DNA from: Nitrospiraceae bacterium | GTDB taxonomy: Bacteria > Nitrospirota > Nitrospiria > Nitrospirales > Nitrospiraceae | NCBI GenBank assembly: GCA_919902505.1 | Contig: CAKKRE010000020.1 | Span: forward strand, 1 to 64,000 | DNA length: 64,000 nucleotides | Reading direction: 5' to 3' | Shown: positions 45,183-54,329 of the stretch, one piece after another | How positions within the stretch are numbered: position 1 is the stretch's first letter | Layout of the letters: the number at the start of each line of letters is the position of its first letter | Translations under genes and position numbers: made by a program | The notes under the pieces: model-generated | Told to the model about the DNA's origin: nothing | Databases searched by the model: none | What the model saw: the letters and a program-made list of their open reading frames with translations, nothing else

Positions 45183-46107
45183 ACAGCTCTTTCAGTTTCC
45201 CCCGACATTCCTCAAGCGACTGCTTGCCCCGCATGGCCAACTCAGCCGCCAGCTCACGCTCCAATCGCTCAAACACCGCCACACCTTCTTCGACCAGCGC
45301 CGTCCCCACCTGGACGGCCGACGCACCGCATAACACATGCTCGAAGACATCGACTCCCTGCACGACTCCACCGGTCCCGATGATGGGGATACGTCCCTGC
45401 AACAACTTCCAGAACGCTCGCACATTGGCCAGCGCGACTGGCTTGATCAACGATCCCCCCAACCCGCCGAATCCGCCCTTCGGCTTGATGACCGGCGTTT
45501 CTCGCTTCGGGTCTACAACCAGACCGTTGCCCACAGAGTTGATCAAATTGAGGTAATCGACCCCGCAGCGTCGAATCACGTCCGCCATCACCGCGTGGTG
45601 AGCCGGATCGAAATAAGGCGGCAGTTTTACGCCCATTGGAACGGTGATGAGCGGTCGCACCCGTTTGAGCAACCGTTCCGAATCGACCGGATCGTAGGCG
45701 ATCTGCGGCTTACCGGGAATATTCGGACAGGAGAGATTGACCTCGATGAGATCGGGCCGCGCCTGATTGATTGCACGCGCCATGGTGAGAAAGTCGTCCT
45801 CGCACAGGCCGGCAATGCTGGCGATCACGGGTTTTCCGAACCGGGTGAGTTCGGGGATCATTTCCGCGTAGGCTCGATACCCGAGATTCGGCAACCCCAT
45901 GGAATTGATGGACCCCCCCGGAAATCCGTAATACCGCGGTTCAGGATTACCGACCCGTGGCTCCAGGGTCATCGATTTCGTCACGATGGCACCGGCACGG
46001 GAACGCCCCAGTGCAATGAGTTCCTCCAGCGTCACACAGAGCGCGCCGGAGGCATTCATGAAACAGGTCGGAAATTTGACTCCCGCAAGAGTGACGCTCA
46101 AATCCAT
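45181..46107 (-). CDS. pyrD: Dihydroorotate dehydrogenase, class 1
   Basis: 308 residues from the ATG at 46107 (AAAGGATCAGC before it; the longer frame adds 18 residues). FMN barrel with 'NPEPRYYGFPGGSINSMGLP' and the catalytic-base Cys in 'EVNLSCPNIPGKPQIAYD'. The PGKPQ word resembles class 1A enzymes (fumarate-type) more than the NAD-linked 1B heterodimer, and no pyrK is adjacent. Fourth step of pyrimidine synthesis. Convergent with the regulator gene, sharing its terminator. Confidence 0.93.
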   Translation of the reverse strand: MDLSVTLAGVKFPTCFMNASGALCVTLEELIALGRSRAGAIVTKSMTLEPRVGNPEPRYYGFPGGSINSMGLPNLGYRAYAEMIPELTRFGKPVIASIAGLCEDDFLTMARAINQARPDLIEVNLSCPNIPGKPQIAYDPVDSERLLKRVRPLITVPMGVKLPPYFDPAHHAVMADVIRRCGVDYLNLINSVGNGLVVDPKRETPVIKPKGGFGGLGGSLIKPVALANVRAFWKLLQGRIPIIGTGGVVQGVDVFEHVLCGASAVQVGTALVEEGVAVFERLERELAAELAMRGKQSLEECRGKLKEL

Positions 46108-46251
46108 GCTGATCCTTTCTCCTGACAAGACGTTGAACAACCCCGTCGGCATTCCTCCCACATCATCCTTAAAATTCGCGACCCGTTATTCATAAAGCCT
46201 CTCTCCGAGCGACGAGCCGCCTTCACGAACATAGTACACAACCGTTCGAGG

Positions 46252-46950
46252 CTATTGCCGGACACAATTCACCAATCGTCCGTCCCGCATATGCCACACA
46301 TAGTCGGCTGCGTCGGCCGCACTCTCGCTGTGCGTCACCAACAACACCGAGTGACCAAACCGTTGCGGTAACGTACGGAACAGGCTGACGATGTCCGCCC
46401 CTTGCTTGGAATCGAGATTCCCGGTCGGTTCATCCGCGAGAACAAGTCGTGGCCGATGCACGATCGCCCGGGCAATCGCGACACGCTGCTGCTCCCCTCC
46501 CGACAACTCGCTCGGCCGATGGGTGCGTCGAGTATCCATTCGCACGGCCGCCAAGACTTCCGCGACCCGTTCCGCCACCGCGGCCCCCCGTTCCCCCCTC
46601 AGCAGCAAAGGCAAGGCGACATTCTCCGCAACCGTCAGACCGGGAATGAGGTGGAAGGCCTGAAAGACAATTCCGATCAACTCTCGTCGCATGCGGGTCC
46701 ACTCCGTGGCACTCGCATAGGTCACGGGCCGGTTCTCAATCGCGATGGTTCCCGAAGTGGGCTGATCCAACCCTCCGATCAGATTGAGCAACGTGCTCTT
46801 CCCGCACCCGCTCGGCCCGACGAAGGCACAGAACTCTCCCGCCTTCACGTCGAGGGTCACGTCCTGCAACGCCGACACAAGCGTCTCGCCCCGACGATAT
46901 TCTTTGGAGAGATTCTGCACACTGACGAGCATGGTGGTGGGCTCTTGCAT
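46252..46950 (-). CDS. ABC transporter ATP-binding protein (LolD/YbbA-like)
   Basis: 232 residues from the ATG at 46950; the frame extends further to 47010 and another ATG lies at 46932, and none has a clear ribosome site. Walker A '[16 protein letters not shown]', signature '[14 protein letters not shown]' and Walker B '[13 protein letters not shown]'. It belongs to the group of ATPases that drive FtsX-type permeases, so the 42059-44704 permease is its likely partner despite pyrD and a regulator gene between them. Confidence 0.9.
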   Translation of the reverse strand: MQEPTTMLVSVQNLSKEYRRGETLVSALQDVTLDVKAGEFCAFVGPSGCGKSTLLNLIGGLDQPTSGTIAIENRPVTYASATEWTRMRRELIGIVFQAFHLIPGLTVAENVALPLLLRGERGAAVAERVAEVLAAVRMDTRRTHRPSELSGGEQQRVAIARAIVHRPRLVLADEPTGNLDSKQGADIVSLFRTLPQRFGHSVLLVTHSESAADAADYVWHMRDGRLVNCVRQ

Positions 46951-47150
46951 GAAGGGAACCGACGGCCGTGACAGATTGGTGAGCATCCGGGACGTGAACG
47001 CAACCGGCACGTGGCCGAGCCTCTGGAATCGCCCCGATGCAGGCGAGTGGTCCTATACCACACCCGGTTTGTACCCCACAACCTTGACGGCTGAGGGGTC
47101 TTCCGTACACAATCCCACCGCGCGTCCGTCACGCATCTTGGACCTAGATA

Positions 47151-47963
47151 ATGAGCTCACACGCACTGTTCGCAGGCATCATCAGGCAGGCCACACGACT
47201 CTTGCTCCCGTCGGACTGCACGACCTGTGAACAGCCCCTCACGGACGACCCCACGCCGTTCTTCTGCCGCCAATGCTGGGGACTGATTCGACCGCTACAA
47301 GGGCCCTCTTGCCCACGATGCCACCGCCCTTTCGCCTCCCCTTTCGCGACAACCCATAGCCCGACTCACGAATGCCATGACTGCCGTACCCGCGCACCGC
47401 ACTATTCGCAGGTGTGGGCGGCCTATGCCTACTGCGCACCGCTCCAGGACGCCATTGCCCTCTTCAAATATCGCGGGAAGGTGGCACTGGCAGATACGCT
47501 TGGTACGCTGCTGGCCCAGGCGCTTCCGGCAGACCTAACTGCGGATCTCCTCATGCCGATCCCACTTCACCCCAACCGCCTTCGGCAGCGAGAATTCAAT
47601 CAATCCCTCTTGCTCGCCGACCGCGCCGGACCGGTGCTGGGGAGCCCCGTATCCTATCGGAACTTGATTCGTATCGTCGATACCGATCCCCAGACCACAC
47701 TCCCCCGCTCGGCACGCCTGCAGAACCTTCACCAGGCATTCTCCCTGCGCGCCCCCGTGGAGGTGACCGGCAAACGCATCCTGCTCATCGACGATGTCTT
47801 CACCACTGGCACCACCGCCAATGAATGCGCCAAAGTCCTGCTCAAAGCCGGTGCCAAAGACGTCGCCGTGCTCGCGCTCGCGCGTTCCGTGGATGCCGGC
47901 ATGGTGCCGGATGCGTGGCTTCCGCCATCGGCCTTCGACCAACCGCACGCGCTAAGGATCTAG
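47151..47963 (+). CDS. comF: ComF-family phosphoribosyltransferase-like protein
   Basis: 270 residues. N-terminal zinc ribbon-like cysteines ('CTTCEQPL', 'FFCRQCWG', 'CPRCHRPF') and a C-terminal type I phosphoribosyltransferase domain (about 120-240) with PRPP-binding 'RILLIDDVFTTGTTANECAK'. ComF proteins serve in natural transformation in some bacteria and have an unresolved role in others. Two bases before fmdB, probably cotranscribed. No other competence gene was seen in the window. Confidence 0.87.
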   Translation: MSSHALFAGIIRQATRLLLPSDCTTCEQPLTDDPTPFFCRQCWGLIRPLQGPSCPRCHRPFASPFATTHSPTHECHDCRTRAPHYSQVWAAYAYCAPLQDAIALFKYRGKVALADTLGTLLAQALPADLTADLLMPIPLHPNRLRQREFNQSLLLADRAGPVLGSPVSYRNLIRIVDTDPQTTLPRSARLQNLHQAFSLRAPVEVTGKRILLIDDVFTTGTTANECAKVLLKAGAKDVAVLALARSVDAGMVPDAWLPPSAFDQPHALRI

Positions 47964-47965
47964 TT

Positions 47966-48310
47966 ATGCCGATCTACGAATATCGCTGTCGCCAATGTGG
48001 AACACGAACCACCCGACTGATCCTCAGCATCAGCGCTGCGCCCCAACAGACATGCGGCCACTGTCAGAGTCCCGACTTGGAACGGCTGCTGTCCCGGTTT
48101 GCCTCTCCCAAATCGGACGAAGCACGCCTTGAAGCCCTGTCCGATCCAAGTAATCTGAGCGGATTCGACGAAAACGACCCTCAGAGTATGGCCCGGCTCA
48201 TGAAAAAAATGGGGCAGGAAATGGGAGAAGACCTCGGCGATGACGTCGAAGCGGCGATGGAAGGAGGGGACGCTGCGCCACCCGGGATGGACCAGACCGA
48301 CTTCGAGTGA
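47966..48310 (+). CDS. FmdB-family zinc ribbon protein
   Basis: 114 residues from the ATG at 47966, where 'PIYEYRCRQCGTRTTRLI' begins the family domain (Cys pairs in 'CRQC' and 'CGHC'). Acidic, Met- and Gly-rich tail (about 70-114). Family members are annotated as possible regulators; their molecular role is unclear. Directly follows comF. Confidence 0.88.
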   Translation: MPIYEYRCRQCGTRTTRLILSISAAPQQTCGHCQSPDLERLLSRFASPKSDEARLEALSDPSNLSGFDENDPQSMARLMKKMGQEMGEDLGDDVEAAMEGGDAAPPGMDQTDFE

Positions 48311-48333
48311 CCGCCCCGGTCATGAATATTCAC

Positions 48334-48362
48334 TTGACAGGATTGGCCTTGTCTCCTACCAT
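48334..48362 (+). promoter_or_regulatory. Sigma-70-type promoter before mraZ
   Basis: TTGACA (48334-48339), 17-base spacer, TACCAT (48357-48362). Predicted transcription start near 48369, giving about 90 bases of leader before the mraZ ATG. No TGGG-type repeats, the usual MraZ binding boxes, were seen between promoter and start. Confidence 0.65.
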
Positions 48363-48458
48363 CAGCGAAGAAATGGCTACCCGGCTGATTCCTATGCACC
48401 TACGTACAGCTCCACCGACTCTTCACTGTCGCCGCCCTCACGAGCGAGGTTGCCGATA

Positions 48459-48899
48459 ATGTTTGCCGGCGAATACCTCTGCAAAGTCGATGACAAGGGA
48501 CGCTTCTTGATCCCCTCCCCCCTTCGAGAACGTCTCGAAGCCGAGGGCAATCAGGTCATGTTCGTGAAGAATACCGAGCAGACACTCTGGATGTACTCAG
48601 CCAAGGAATGGGAAAAGGTCCTGGAACGGACCAGGATCACCCTGGATGAGGACCAGAGCCGCCTGTTCATGCACCATGTGATGTCGCAAGCCGGCACCTC
48701 GGATATCGACAAGGCCGGCCGTGTGCTGATCCCGAGCCGTCTTCGTAAGCTCGTCCCGATGGATGAAGATCAGGAAATCTTCCTCGTGGGAATGTATCAC
48801 CGCCTGGAAGTCTGGGGTCCGTCGGAATGGCGACGGTATCTCACCAGGACGGAAGACCGATACGAGCAGGATATGGCCAAGATCCAAAATCTCCTCTAG
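48459..48899 (+). CDS. mraZ: MraZ transcriptional regulator
   Basis: 146 residues from the ATG at 48459. Two SpoVT-AbrB-like halves: 'FAGEYLCKVDDKGRFLIPSP' and 'QAGTSDIDKAGRVLIPSRLR'. MraZ normally is the first gene of the dcw cell-division cluster and represses it; here the next genes are a RusA-like nuclease and an HD-GYP protein, so it is separated from mraW and ftsL. The frame is open further upstream but those residues are inside fmdB. Confidence 0.95.
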   Translation: MFAGEYLCKVDDKGRFLIPSPLRERLEAEGNQVMFVKNTEQTLWMYSAKEWEKVLERTRITLDEDQSRLFMHHVMSQAGTSDIDKAGRVLIPSRLRKLVPMDEDQEIFLVGMYHRLEVWGPSEWRRYLTRTEDRYEQDMAKIQNLL

Positions 48900-49025
48900 T
48901 TGATAGGCAGGCCCTTGCGCCGCGTGTCCCGCCCTCGACAATCCCCCATCCCGATCCGGACGACCTCCTTCAGACCTCCGGCTCAGAAGGAGCCGCTTAC
49001 TGCGCAGGAGCCAGTTCCGCCGCGC

Positions 49026-49517
49026 ATGGCCATCCGCACCCGCCGCCTTGTGACAGCCATCACCTCCGCCCCACCGTCCGTTCGAGTGACCGCAGATTCC
49101 ATCGCACTCACGTTACCCGTCCCACCCAGCGTCAATCACCAATATGCCACCGTCAATGGGCGCCGCCTGCTCTCCGCCAAAGGCCGTGCGTTCAAGGAAC
49201 TAGTCGGGCAACAAATTCTGGTTGCGCTTGCCCAATCGCCTCATCGTGGTACTCTAAGCCGAACCTTGAATCAGGCGAGCCTCTCGTTATCGATTCAATT
49301 CTTCTTCGCCTCAGCACTGCGCCGGGATACCGACGGAGGACTCAAGATTGCACAAGACGCATTATGTGAGAGCCTGGGACTGAACGACAATCGAGTGGTC
49401 GAAACTCACCTCTACAAGTATCAGGATCGCGACAATCCTCGCATGGAAATACGGTTGTCGGTGGTGCCACCGGCAGCATCCGGTGCCGCTTGCGGTGATC
49501 CCGAACCGTCGATCTGA
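49026..49517 (+). CDS. RusA-like crossover junction endonuclease family protein
   Basis: 163 residues from the ATG at 49026; the frame is open from a TTG at 48900, just after mraZ, and the true start is uncertain because no good ribosome site precedes either. RusA-like core about 20-145: 'LPVPPSVNHQYATVNGRRLL' and 'RRDTDGGLKIAQDALCESLG' with the acidic metal-binding residues, then 'NDNRVVETHLYKYQDRDNPR'. RusA resolves Holliday junctions and is often phage-borne, but no phage genes are nearby. Confidence 0.78.
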   Translation: MAIRTRRLVTAITSAPPSVRVTADSIALTLPVPPSVNHQYATVNGRRLLSAKGRAFKELVGQQILVALAQSPHRGTLSRTLNQASLSLSIQFFFASALRRDTDGGLKIAQDALCESLGLNDNRVVETHLYKYQDRDNPRMEIRLSVVPPAASGAACGDPEPSI

Positions 49518-49587
49518 CAGCCGGCGAAACCGATAGCACAGAGCGGGGAGATCGCAAAGAGCGGTAGACCTTCAACGCTCATACGTT

Positions 49588-50826
49588 ATGGCATACCGAC
49601 CCATCACCATCGATGCGTTGCAAATCGGCATGCACGTCGCCAAGCTGGGCGTGGCCTGGTTCCGTTCGCCCTTCATGCGGCATTCGTTCCTGATCCGGAC
49701 CGACGAACAGATCGAGAAATTACGACGCGCGGGAGTGAAACACCTCTCCATCGATCCCGCCAAGGGACTGGATCTCCCGGGAACGGCCGCTGCGCCGCAG
49801 GATGAACCGGGCGCCATGGGGCAGCCTTCGGTCCCACCTGCGCAGAGCACATCGGAGGTGCGTTCGCTCGCCACGATGACGCAGGAACTGCTAACGGCGA
49901 GAACCGCCCGTGCCCAACTCGAAGTGTCGGTGCAGGCCACCTTCTCACGCATTGCCCAAACGGGCATCGTCGATCCGGAAGAAGCGACACATACCGTGCA
50001 TGCGATCAGCGCTGTCGCTCAAGCACTGAATACCCATGCCCTCTTTATGGCCTTCAGCCAGGGACGTGATGGGCATGCGCCTCTCAGCCAACATGCCCTC
50101 GCCGCCTGTAGCTTTTCGATGATTCTGGCGCACGCGGCAGACTACAACCTCTTGGCCATTCAAGAGTTAGCCACCGGCGCGCTCCTCCACGACATCGGAC
50201 TCATGCAGGTCCCGCCGCACATTCTTCAACGGATTCACGATACCTCAACCACCCTCTCTGCACAGAACCGGCGGGCCTATGAAGTTCACGCGCGCGCAGG
50301 CGCGATTCTCCTGGAACGCCGGGGGGGATTCGCACCGGCAGTGGAGCAGATCGTGGCGGAGCATCATGCCTATTTGAACGGAAGCGGATTTCCCGCAGAA
50401 ACCGGCGGCGCGTTCACGTCCGACATGACACGGCTCATGATGGTCACCGATCGCTACGACGAGTTGCTGACAGGATTCGGCGGCGCCTCGCCGCTCACCC
50501 CGCACCAGTCGTTGCAGCGGCTCTATCAGGAAGGGCAGGAAGGCAGATACGAAAACCGGCTGATCTCGCTCTTCGTCAAAGTGATGGGGATTTATCCGGT
50601 GTATAGCTATGTTTCACTGACCACCGGCGAGCGGGCCATCGTGTCCGTCATCAATTCAGGCAAGCTGCACCAGCCCATCGTGACCATCACCCAAGATCCC
50701 TCGGGAGAACCCTACATCGTTCCTCTCGTGGTCGACCTTGCCAACCAGGATGAACAGGCCCCGCCCCGGGAGGTTCGTTCCGTATTGGGCGCCATCCCTG
50801 CGGAATTCGAACGGGCGTTTCACTAA
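49588..50826 (+). CDS. HD-GYP domain protein with N-terminal DUF3391
   Basis: 412 residues. DUF3391 (about 1-125; 'ITIDALQIGMHVAKLGVAWF'), then HD-GYP (about 160-330): 'ALLHDIGLMQVPPHIL' carries the HD pair, 'AEHHAYLNGSGFPAE' the HH and the GYP motif, which reads GFP here, and 'MMVTDRYDELL' the later Asp. Probable cyclic-di-GMP phosphodiesterase. GFP instead of GYP is a conservative change and does not by itself imply inactivity. No membrane segment. Confidence 0.9.
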   Translation: MAYRPITIDALQIGMHVAKLGVAWFRSPFMRHSFLIRTDEQIEKLRRAGVKHLSIDPAKGLDLPGTAAAPQDEPGAMGQPSVPPAQSTSEVRSLATMTQELLTARTARAQLEVSVQATFSRIAQTGIVDPEEATHTVHAISAVAQALNTHALFMAFSQGRDGHAPLSQHALAACSFSMILAHAADYNLLAIQELATGALLHDIGLMQVPPHILQRIHDTSTTLSAQNRRAYEVHARAGAILLERRGGFAPAVEQIVAEHHAYLNGSGFPAETGGAFTSDMTRLMMVTDRYDELLTGFGGASPLTPHQSLQRLYQEGQEGRYENRLISLFVKVMGIYPVYSYVSLTTGERAIVSVINSGKLHQPIVTITQDPSGEPYIVPLVVDLANQDEQAPPREVRSVLGAIPAEFERAFH

Positions 50827-50899
50827 TCCTCGCCAAGTTCCGCTCGCACCCAGCCGGGTGCTATCTCACGGCCCAAGCCCAACGGTTCGGTCTGGAACG

Positions 50900-52135
50900 T
50901 TATTCGTAGCGCAGCGCTTCGATCGGATTAAGTCGCGCGGCTTTGTTGGCAGGATAGAGCCCGAAAAACAGTCCGACGGCTAAGGAAAAGACAAACGCCG
51001 TGGCAATGGCATCGAACGAGATGATGGTCGGCCATCCTGCGATCACCGTCGTGAGTCGTGCGCCGACGATGCCGACGGCCACGCCGATCACCCCGCCGAC
51101 CAGACTCAGCGTGACCGCCTCGATCAGAAACTGCATCAGAATGTGCAGCCGCTTGGCCCCCACCGCCATGCGGACCCCGATCTCCCTCGTCCGTTCCGTC
51201 ACCGACACCAGCAGGATGTTCATGATACCGATCCCGCCGACGAGGAGCGATACCGAGGCGATGGCAAACAGCATGACCGTCAGCGTTTGGCTGGTACTCT
51301 CCTGCACCTTTCCGATATCGACCTGCGTCCGGATAGTGAAATCATCCGCCTGTTCGCCCTGGAGACGATGGCGCGCCCGCAAGACCTCTCGAATTTGCTC
51401 GACCGCCTCGGGCAAATCCGCACTCTGCTCCGTCGACGCAAACAAGGCCCCGACCGATCCCAGGAACTGACTGCCGAACACCTTTCGCTCCGCAGTCGTG
51501 AAGGGAATAAAAATCACATCGTCCTGATCCGAGCCCTGAGCCGATTGGCCCTTGGGAGCCAGCACGCCGACGACCTGAAACGGCACATTCTTGATACGAA
51601 TCGTCGCCCCGATCGCGTCCTCCCCGAAATCAAAGAGGTTTTCCAGCGTGGTCTGCCCGATCAGTGCCACGCGCGCCGCGCTTTCCAGATCGGTGTGCGT
51701 AAACGGCCCGCCGCTGGTGAAGGACCAATCCCGAATGGTGAGATAACTCGGTGAAATGCCGTTGACCGGCCCGTTCCAATTGCGGTTGCCGTTGACAATC
51801 TGCATCACATCCCGCTTCGCCCAGCCGGTGTCCGACAACAGGGGACTCCGTTTCTTGAGTTCAGCCGCATCACCGACGGTCAACGTCACGGCCCCGCCCT
51901 GCCCTCCTCGTACACCACTGACGGTGGTGGAGCCCGGCATGATGATGATCACGTTGGTCCCCATACTGGCCACCTGCGCCTGCACGGCCGCGCGGGCTCC
52001 CTGCCCGATACTCACCATCGCAATCACCGCGCCCACACCGATGACGATGCCGAGCATGGTCAGACCGGCGCGAAGTCGGTTCCGGCTGAGAATACGCAGG
52101 GCGGTCATCACGGTGAGAAGAATAAAAGCGGACAT
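50900..52135 (-). CDS. MacB-type ABC transporter permease
   Basis: 411 residues. One N-terminal membrane helix, a periplasmic MacB-PCD domain (about 45-235), then the FtsX domain (about 280-405; 'TERTREIGVRMAVGAKRLHI'). Third gene of a macA-macB-like set, seven bases after the ATPase gene (both read on the minus strand). Such tripartite systems export macrolides, peptides or other amphiphiles, or move lipoproteins; the substrate is unknown. Confidence 0.9.
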   Translation of the reverse strand: MSAFILLTVMTALRILSRNRLRAGLTMLGIVIGVGAVIAMVSIGQGARAAVQAQVASMGTNVIIIMPGSTTVSGVRGGQGGAVTLTVGDAAELKKRSPLLSDTGWAKRDVMQIVNGNRNWNGPVNGISPSYLTIRDWSFTSGGPFTHTDLESAARVALIGQTTLENLFDFGEDAIGATIRIKNVPFQVVGVLAPKGQSAQGSDQDDVIFIPFTTAERKVFGSQFLGSVGALFASTEQSADLPEAVEQIREVLRARHRLQGEQADDFTIRTQVDIGKVQESTSQTLTVMLFAIASVSLLVGGIGIMNILLVSVTERTREIGVRMAVGAKRLHILMQFLIEAVTLSLVGGVIGVAVGIVGARLTTVIAGWPTIISFDAIATAFVFSLAVGLFFGLYPANKAARLNPIEALRYE

Positions 52136-52142
52136 GGGCTCC

Positions 52143-52853
52143 CTACAGTACGCCGGTCAGATGCGGGGCCCGCCGCACATCCTGCACGATCTGACCGTCC
52201 TTCATGACCAGTTCGCGTGAGGCATAGGCGGCAATATCGGATTCGTGGGTCACGAGGATGATGGTGATACCATCTTCACGGTTGAGCTGTTCGAGAATAC
52301 TCATGATTTCCCGGCTCGATGCGGTATCGAGGTTGCCCGTCGGTTCGTCGGCAAAGAGAATCGAAGGCGCTCCAACTAGGGCCCGCGCAATGGCCACGCG
52401 CTGCTGCTGGCCTCCCGAGAGCTGAGTGGGATAATGCTGTTCCCGACCGGCTAACCCGACGCGCTGCAGGGCCGCAGCAGCCTGCTTCCTCTGTTCCTTG
52501 ATCGAGAGTCCCCGGTAAAACAGCGGCAGCTGAGCGTTTTCCAGGGCGCTGGTTCTCGGGATCAGATTGAAACTTTGGAACACGAAGCCGATCTGCCGAT
52601 TGCGCAAATCTGCCAGGAGATCCGGCTTCGCGGCCCCCACATCCATGCCATCCAGCTCATATCGACCACGCGTGGGTTGGTCGAGACAGCCGAGAATATT
52701 CATCAGGGTCGACTTGCCCGATCCGGACGTGCCCATGACTGCCACAAATTCACCGCGATCGATGGTGAGGTTGATGCCGCGCAATGCCTGCACCTCAACG
52801 TCGCCGACACGATAAATCTTCCAGAGGTCTTCGCAGACGATCAACGAGGCCAT
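52143..52853 (-). CDS. MacB-type ABC transporter ATP-binding protein
   Basis: 236 residues. Walker A 'GTSGSGKSTLMNILGC', signature '[15 protein letters not shown]', Walker B '[12 protein letters not shown]', and the family's 'LRNRQIGFVFQSFNLIPRTS'. Middle gene of the set, 11 bases after the MacA-like gene and 7 before the permease gene, so translation is probably coupled. Confidence 0.93.
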   Translation of the reverse strand: MASLIVCEDLWKIYRVGDVEVQALRGINLTIDRGEFVAVMGTSGSGKSTLMNILGCLDQPTRGRYELDGMDVGAAKPDLLADLRNRQIGFVFQSFNLIPRTSALENAQLPLFYRGLSIKEQRKQAAAALQRVGLAGREQHYPTQLSGGQQQRVAIARALVGAPSILFADEPTGNLDTASSREIMSILEQLNREDGITIILVTHESDIAAYASRELVMKDGQIVQDVRRAPHLTGVL

Positions 52854-52864
52854 GGAGCCTTCCC

Positions 52865-54139
52865 TTAGAGTCCGCGATCCCGCCGGGGACCGCGCTGTTG
52901 CCCGGACCCGAATCCCGGCGGCAGGTCACCGCCCTTGCGATCGCCACGCGGAGAGTCGATCCCGATGATGACCTGGTCCCCCTCGTTGATCGAAGCGGAG
53001 CTGATTTCGGCGTAAGCTCCGTCTGAAATACCCATCTCGACAGGGACTCGCTCTAATGCCTCGTCGGCCTCCTGCTTCCAAACGGCCAACTGGCGGGTCC
53101 CCGGTTCGGCGGCCCCGCCTCCGGAGATACGGCCGCCGCCCTCACCCTTGGCGGGTCTGCCCAAGGCCTGTTCATCGCGCACCGTCTTGGGCGGGGTAAA
53201 GCGCAGGGCCGAGTTCGGCACCTTGAGAATGTCCTCTTTCTTCGCCACGACAATGGAGACGTTCGCCGTCATGCCCGGCTTCAGGCGAAACGCCGGGTTA
53301 TCGAACTCGACCACAACATCGTAGGTCACCACATTCTGAATGTTGATCGGCGCATTTCTCACCTGACGCACCCGGCCTTGAAACTGCTCCCCGGGATAGG
53401 CATCCACCGTGAACGAGGCCGCTTTTCCATCGGCGATCCCGCCGATGTCGGCTTCGCTGACGTTGGTGTCGACCTGCATCTTCGTGACATTTTCGGCGAT
53501 CAAAAACAGCATGGGGATGGTAAAGCTGGCTGCGATCCGCTGCCCGACCTCGACGAGGCGCGAAATCACCACCCCGTCGACCGGTGAACGGATCACCGTG
53601 TACTTCAGATCCAATTCGGCCGCCTGCAGCATGGCTTCCGCCTGCTTGACGGCGGCTTCCGTGACTTTGAGCTGTGCCACCGCGCCTTCGGAGGCGGTCA
53701 ACGCAACGTCCACTTCGTTTTGCGAGATGAACTGTTGACCGATCAGCGACTTGGCCCGATCCAGTTCACGGCGCCGTTGCGCCAGATCGATCCGGGCCTT
53801 ATCGAACGCCGCCTTGGCGTTTGCCAGGCTCGCAACCGCCTGATCGCGTCTGGCCTGGTAAGGAAACGGATCGATACGGGCCACCACCTGATTCGCCGTG
53901 ACCTTGGAATTAAAATCGGCATGGAGGCTCTCGATCATGCCCGACACCTGACTGCCGACCTGAATCGTAGTGATCGGATTGATCGTCCCCGTCGCCGTGA
54001 CCAGCGAGACGATGGTGCCCCGTTCGACAGGAACCGTGCGGTAGCGCACAGGGGTCTTCCGCTCGCCGTTGAAGAACACATAGCCGGCGATGGCAAGGCC
54101 CAGCGCGAGCACTCCGACGATGATCCCGATACGACGCAT
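52865..54139 (-). CDS. Periplasmic adaptor protein, MacA/RND type
   Basis: 424 residues. N-terminal membrane helix (about 5-25), beta-barrel and lipoyl half-motif 'GTIVSLVTATGTINPITTIQ', a helical hairpin rich in Ala, Arg and Glu (about 90-170), second lipoyl half 'IRSPVDGVVISRLVEVGQRI', and a C-terminal beta domain. A glycine-rich insertion (about 325-350) and Gly/Arg-rich end are additions. First gene of the efflux operon; links the inner-membrane transporter to an outer-membrane channel that is not in the window. Confidence 0.9.
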   Translation of the reverse strand: MRRIGIIVGVLALGLAIAGYVFFNGERKTPVRYRTVPVERGTIVSLVTATGTINPITTIQVGSQVSGMIESLHADFNSKVTANQVVARIDPFPYQARRDQAVASLANAKAAFDKARIDLAQRRRELDRAKSLIGQQFISQNEVDVALTASEGAVAQLKVTEAAVKQAEAMLQAAELDLKYTVIRSPVDGVVISRLVEVGQRIAASFTIPMLFLIAENVTKMQVDTNVSEADIGGIADGKAASFTVDAYPGEQFQGRVRQVRNAPINIQNVVTYDVVVEFDNPAFRLKPGMTANVSIVVAKKEDILKVPNSALRFTPPKTVRDEQALGRPAKGEGGGRISGGGAAEPGTRQLAVWKQEADEALERVPVEMGISDGAYAEISSASINEGDQVIIGIDSPRGDRKGGDLPPGFGSGQQRGPRRDRGL

Positions 54140-54253
54140 GGACAGGCCCCTTCTCCCTCGAACAACGCGGCCATTTTAGCAGGAAACGATTTTGCGATGC
54201 AGCACCGCAACACTCGGCCGGGCCCGGCAGAACAGCGCCTGCGAAGAAAGCAC

Positions 54254-54287
54254 GAAGGCCGTTTGCCTGTGACGGCAAACGGCCTTC
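54254..54287 (-). terminator. Perfect 14-bp hairpin, probable terminator
   Basis: GAAGGCCGTTTGCC (54254-54267), loop TGTGAC, and GGCAAACGGCCTTC (54274-54287). It lies downstream of the helix-hairpin-helix lipoprotein gene (minus strand) and before the MacA-like gene. On the minus strand the stem is followed by GTGCTTTCTTC, a weak T-run, so terminator activity is likely but not certain. Confidence 0.65.
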
Positions 54288-54329
54288 CGAACTCATACTG
54301 TCCGCTATGAGCGGACGTTCACGACACGA

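Noticed and set aside
49026-49517. Prophage remnant around the RusA-like gene
   Set aside because: No other phage-type genes, no integrase or attachment repeats nearby; flanked by ordinary chromosomal genes.
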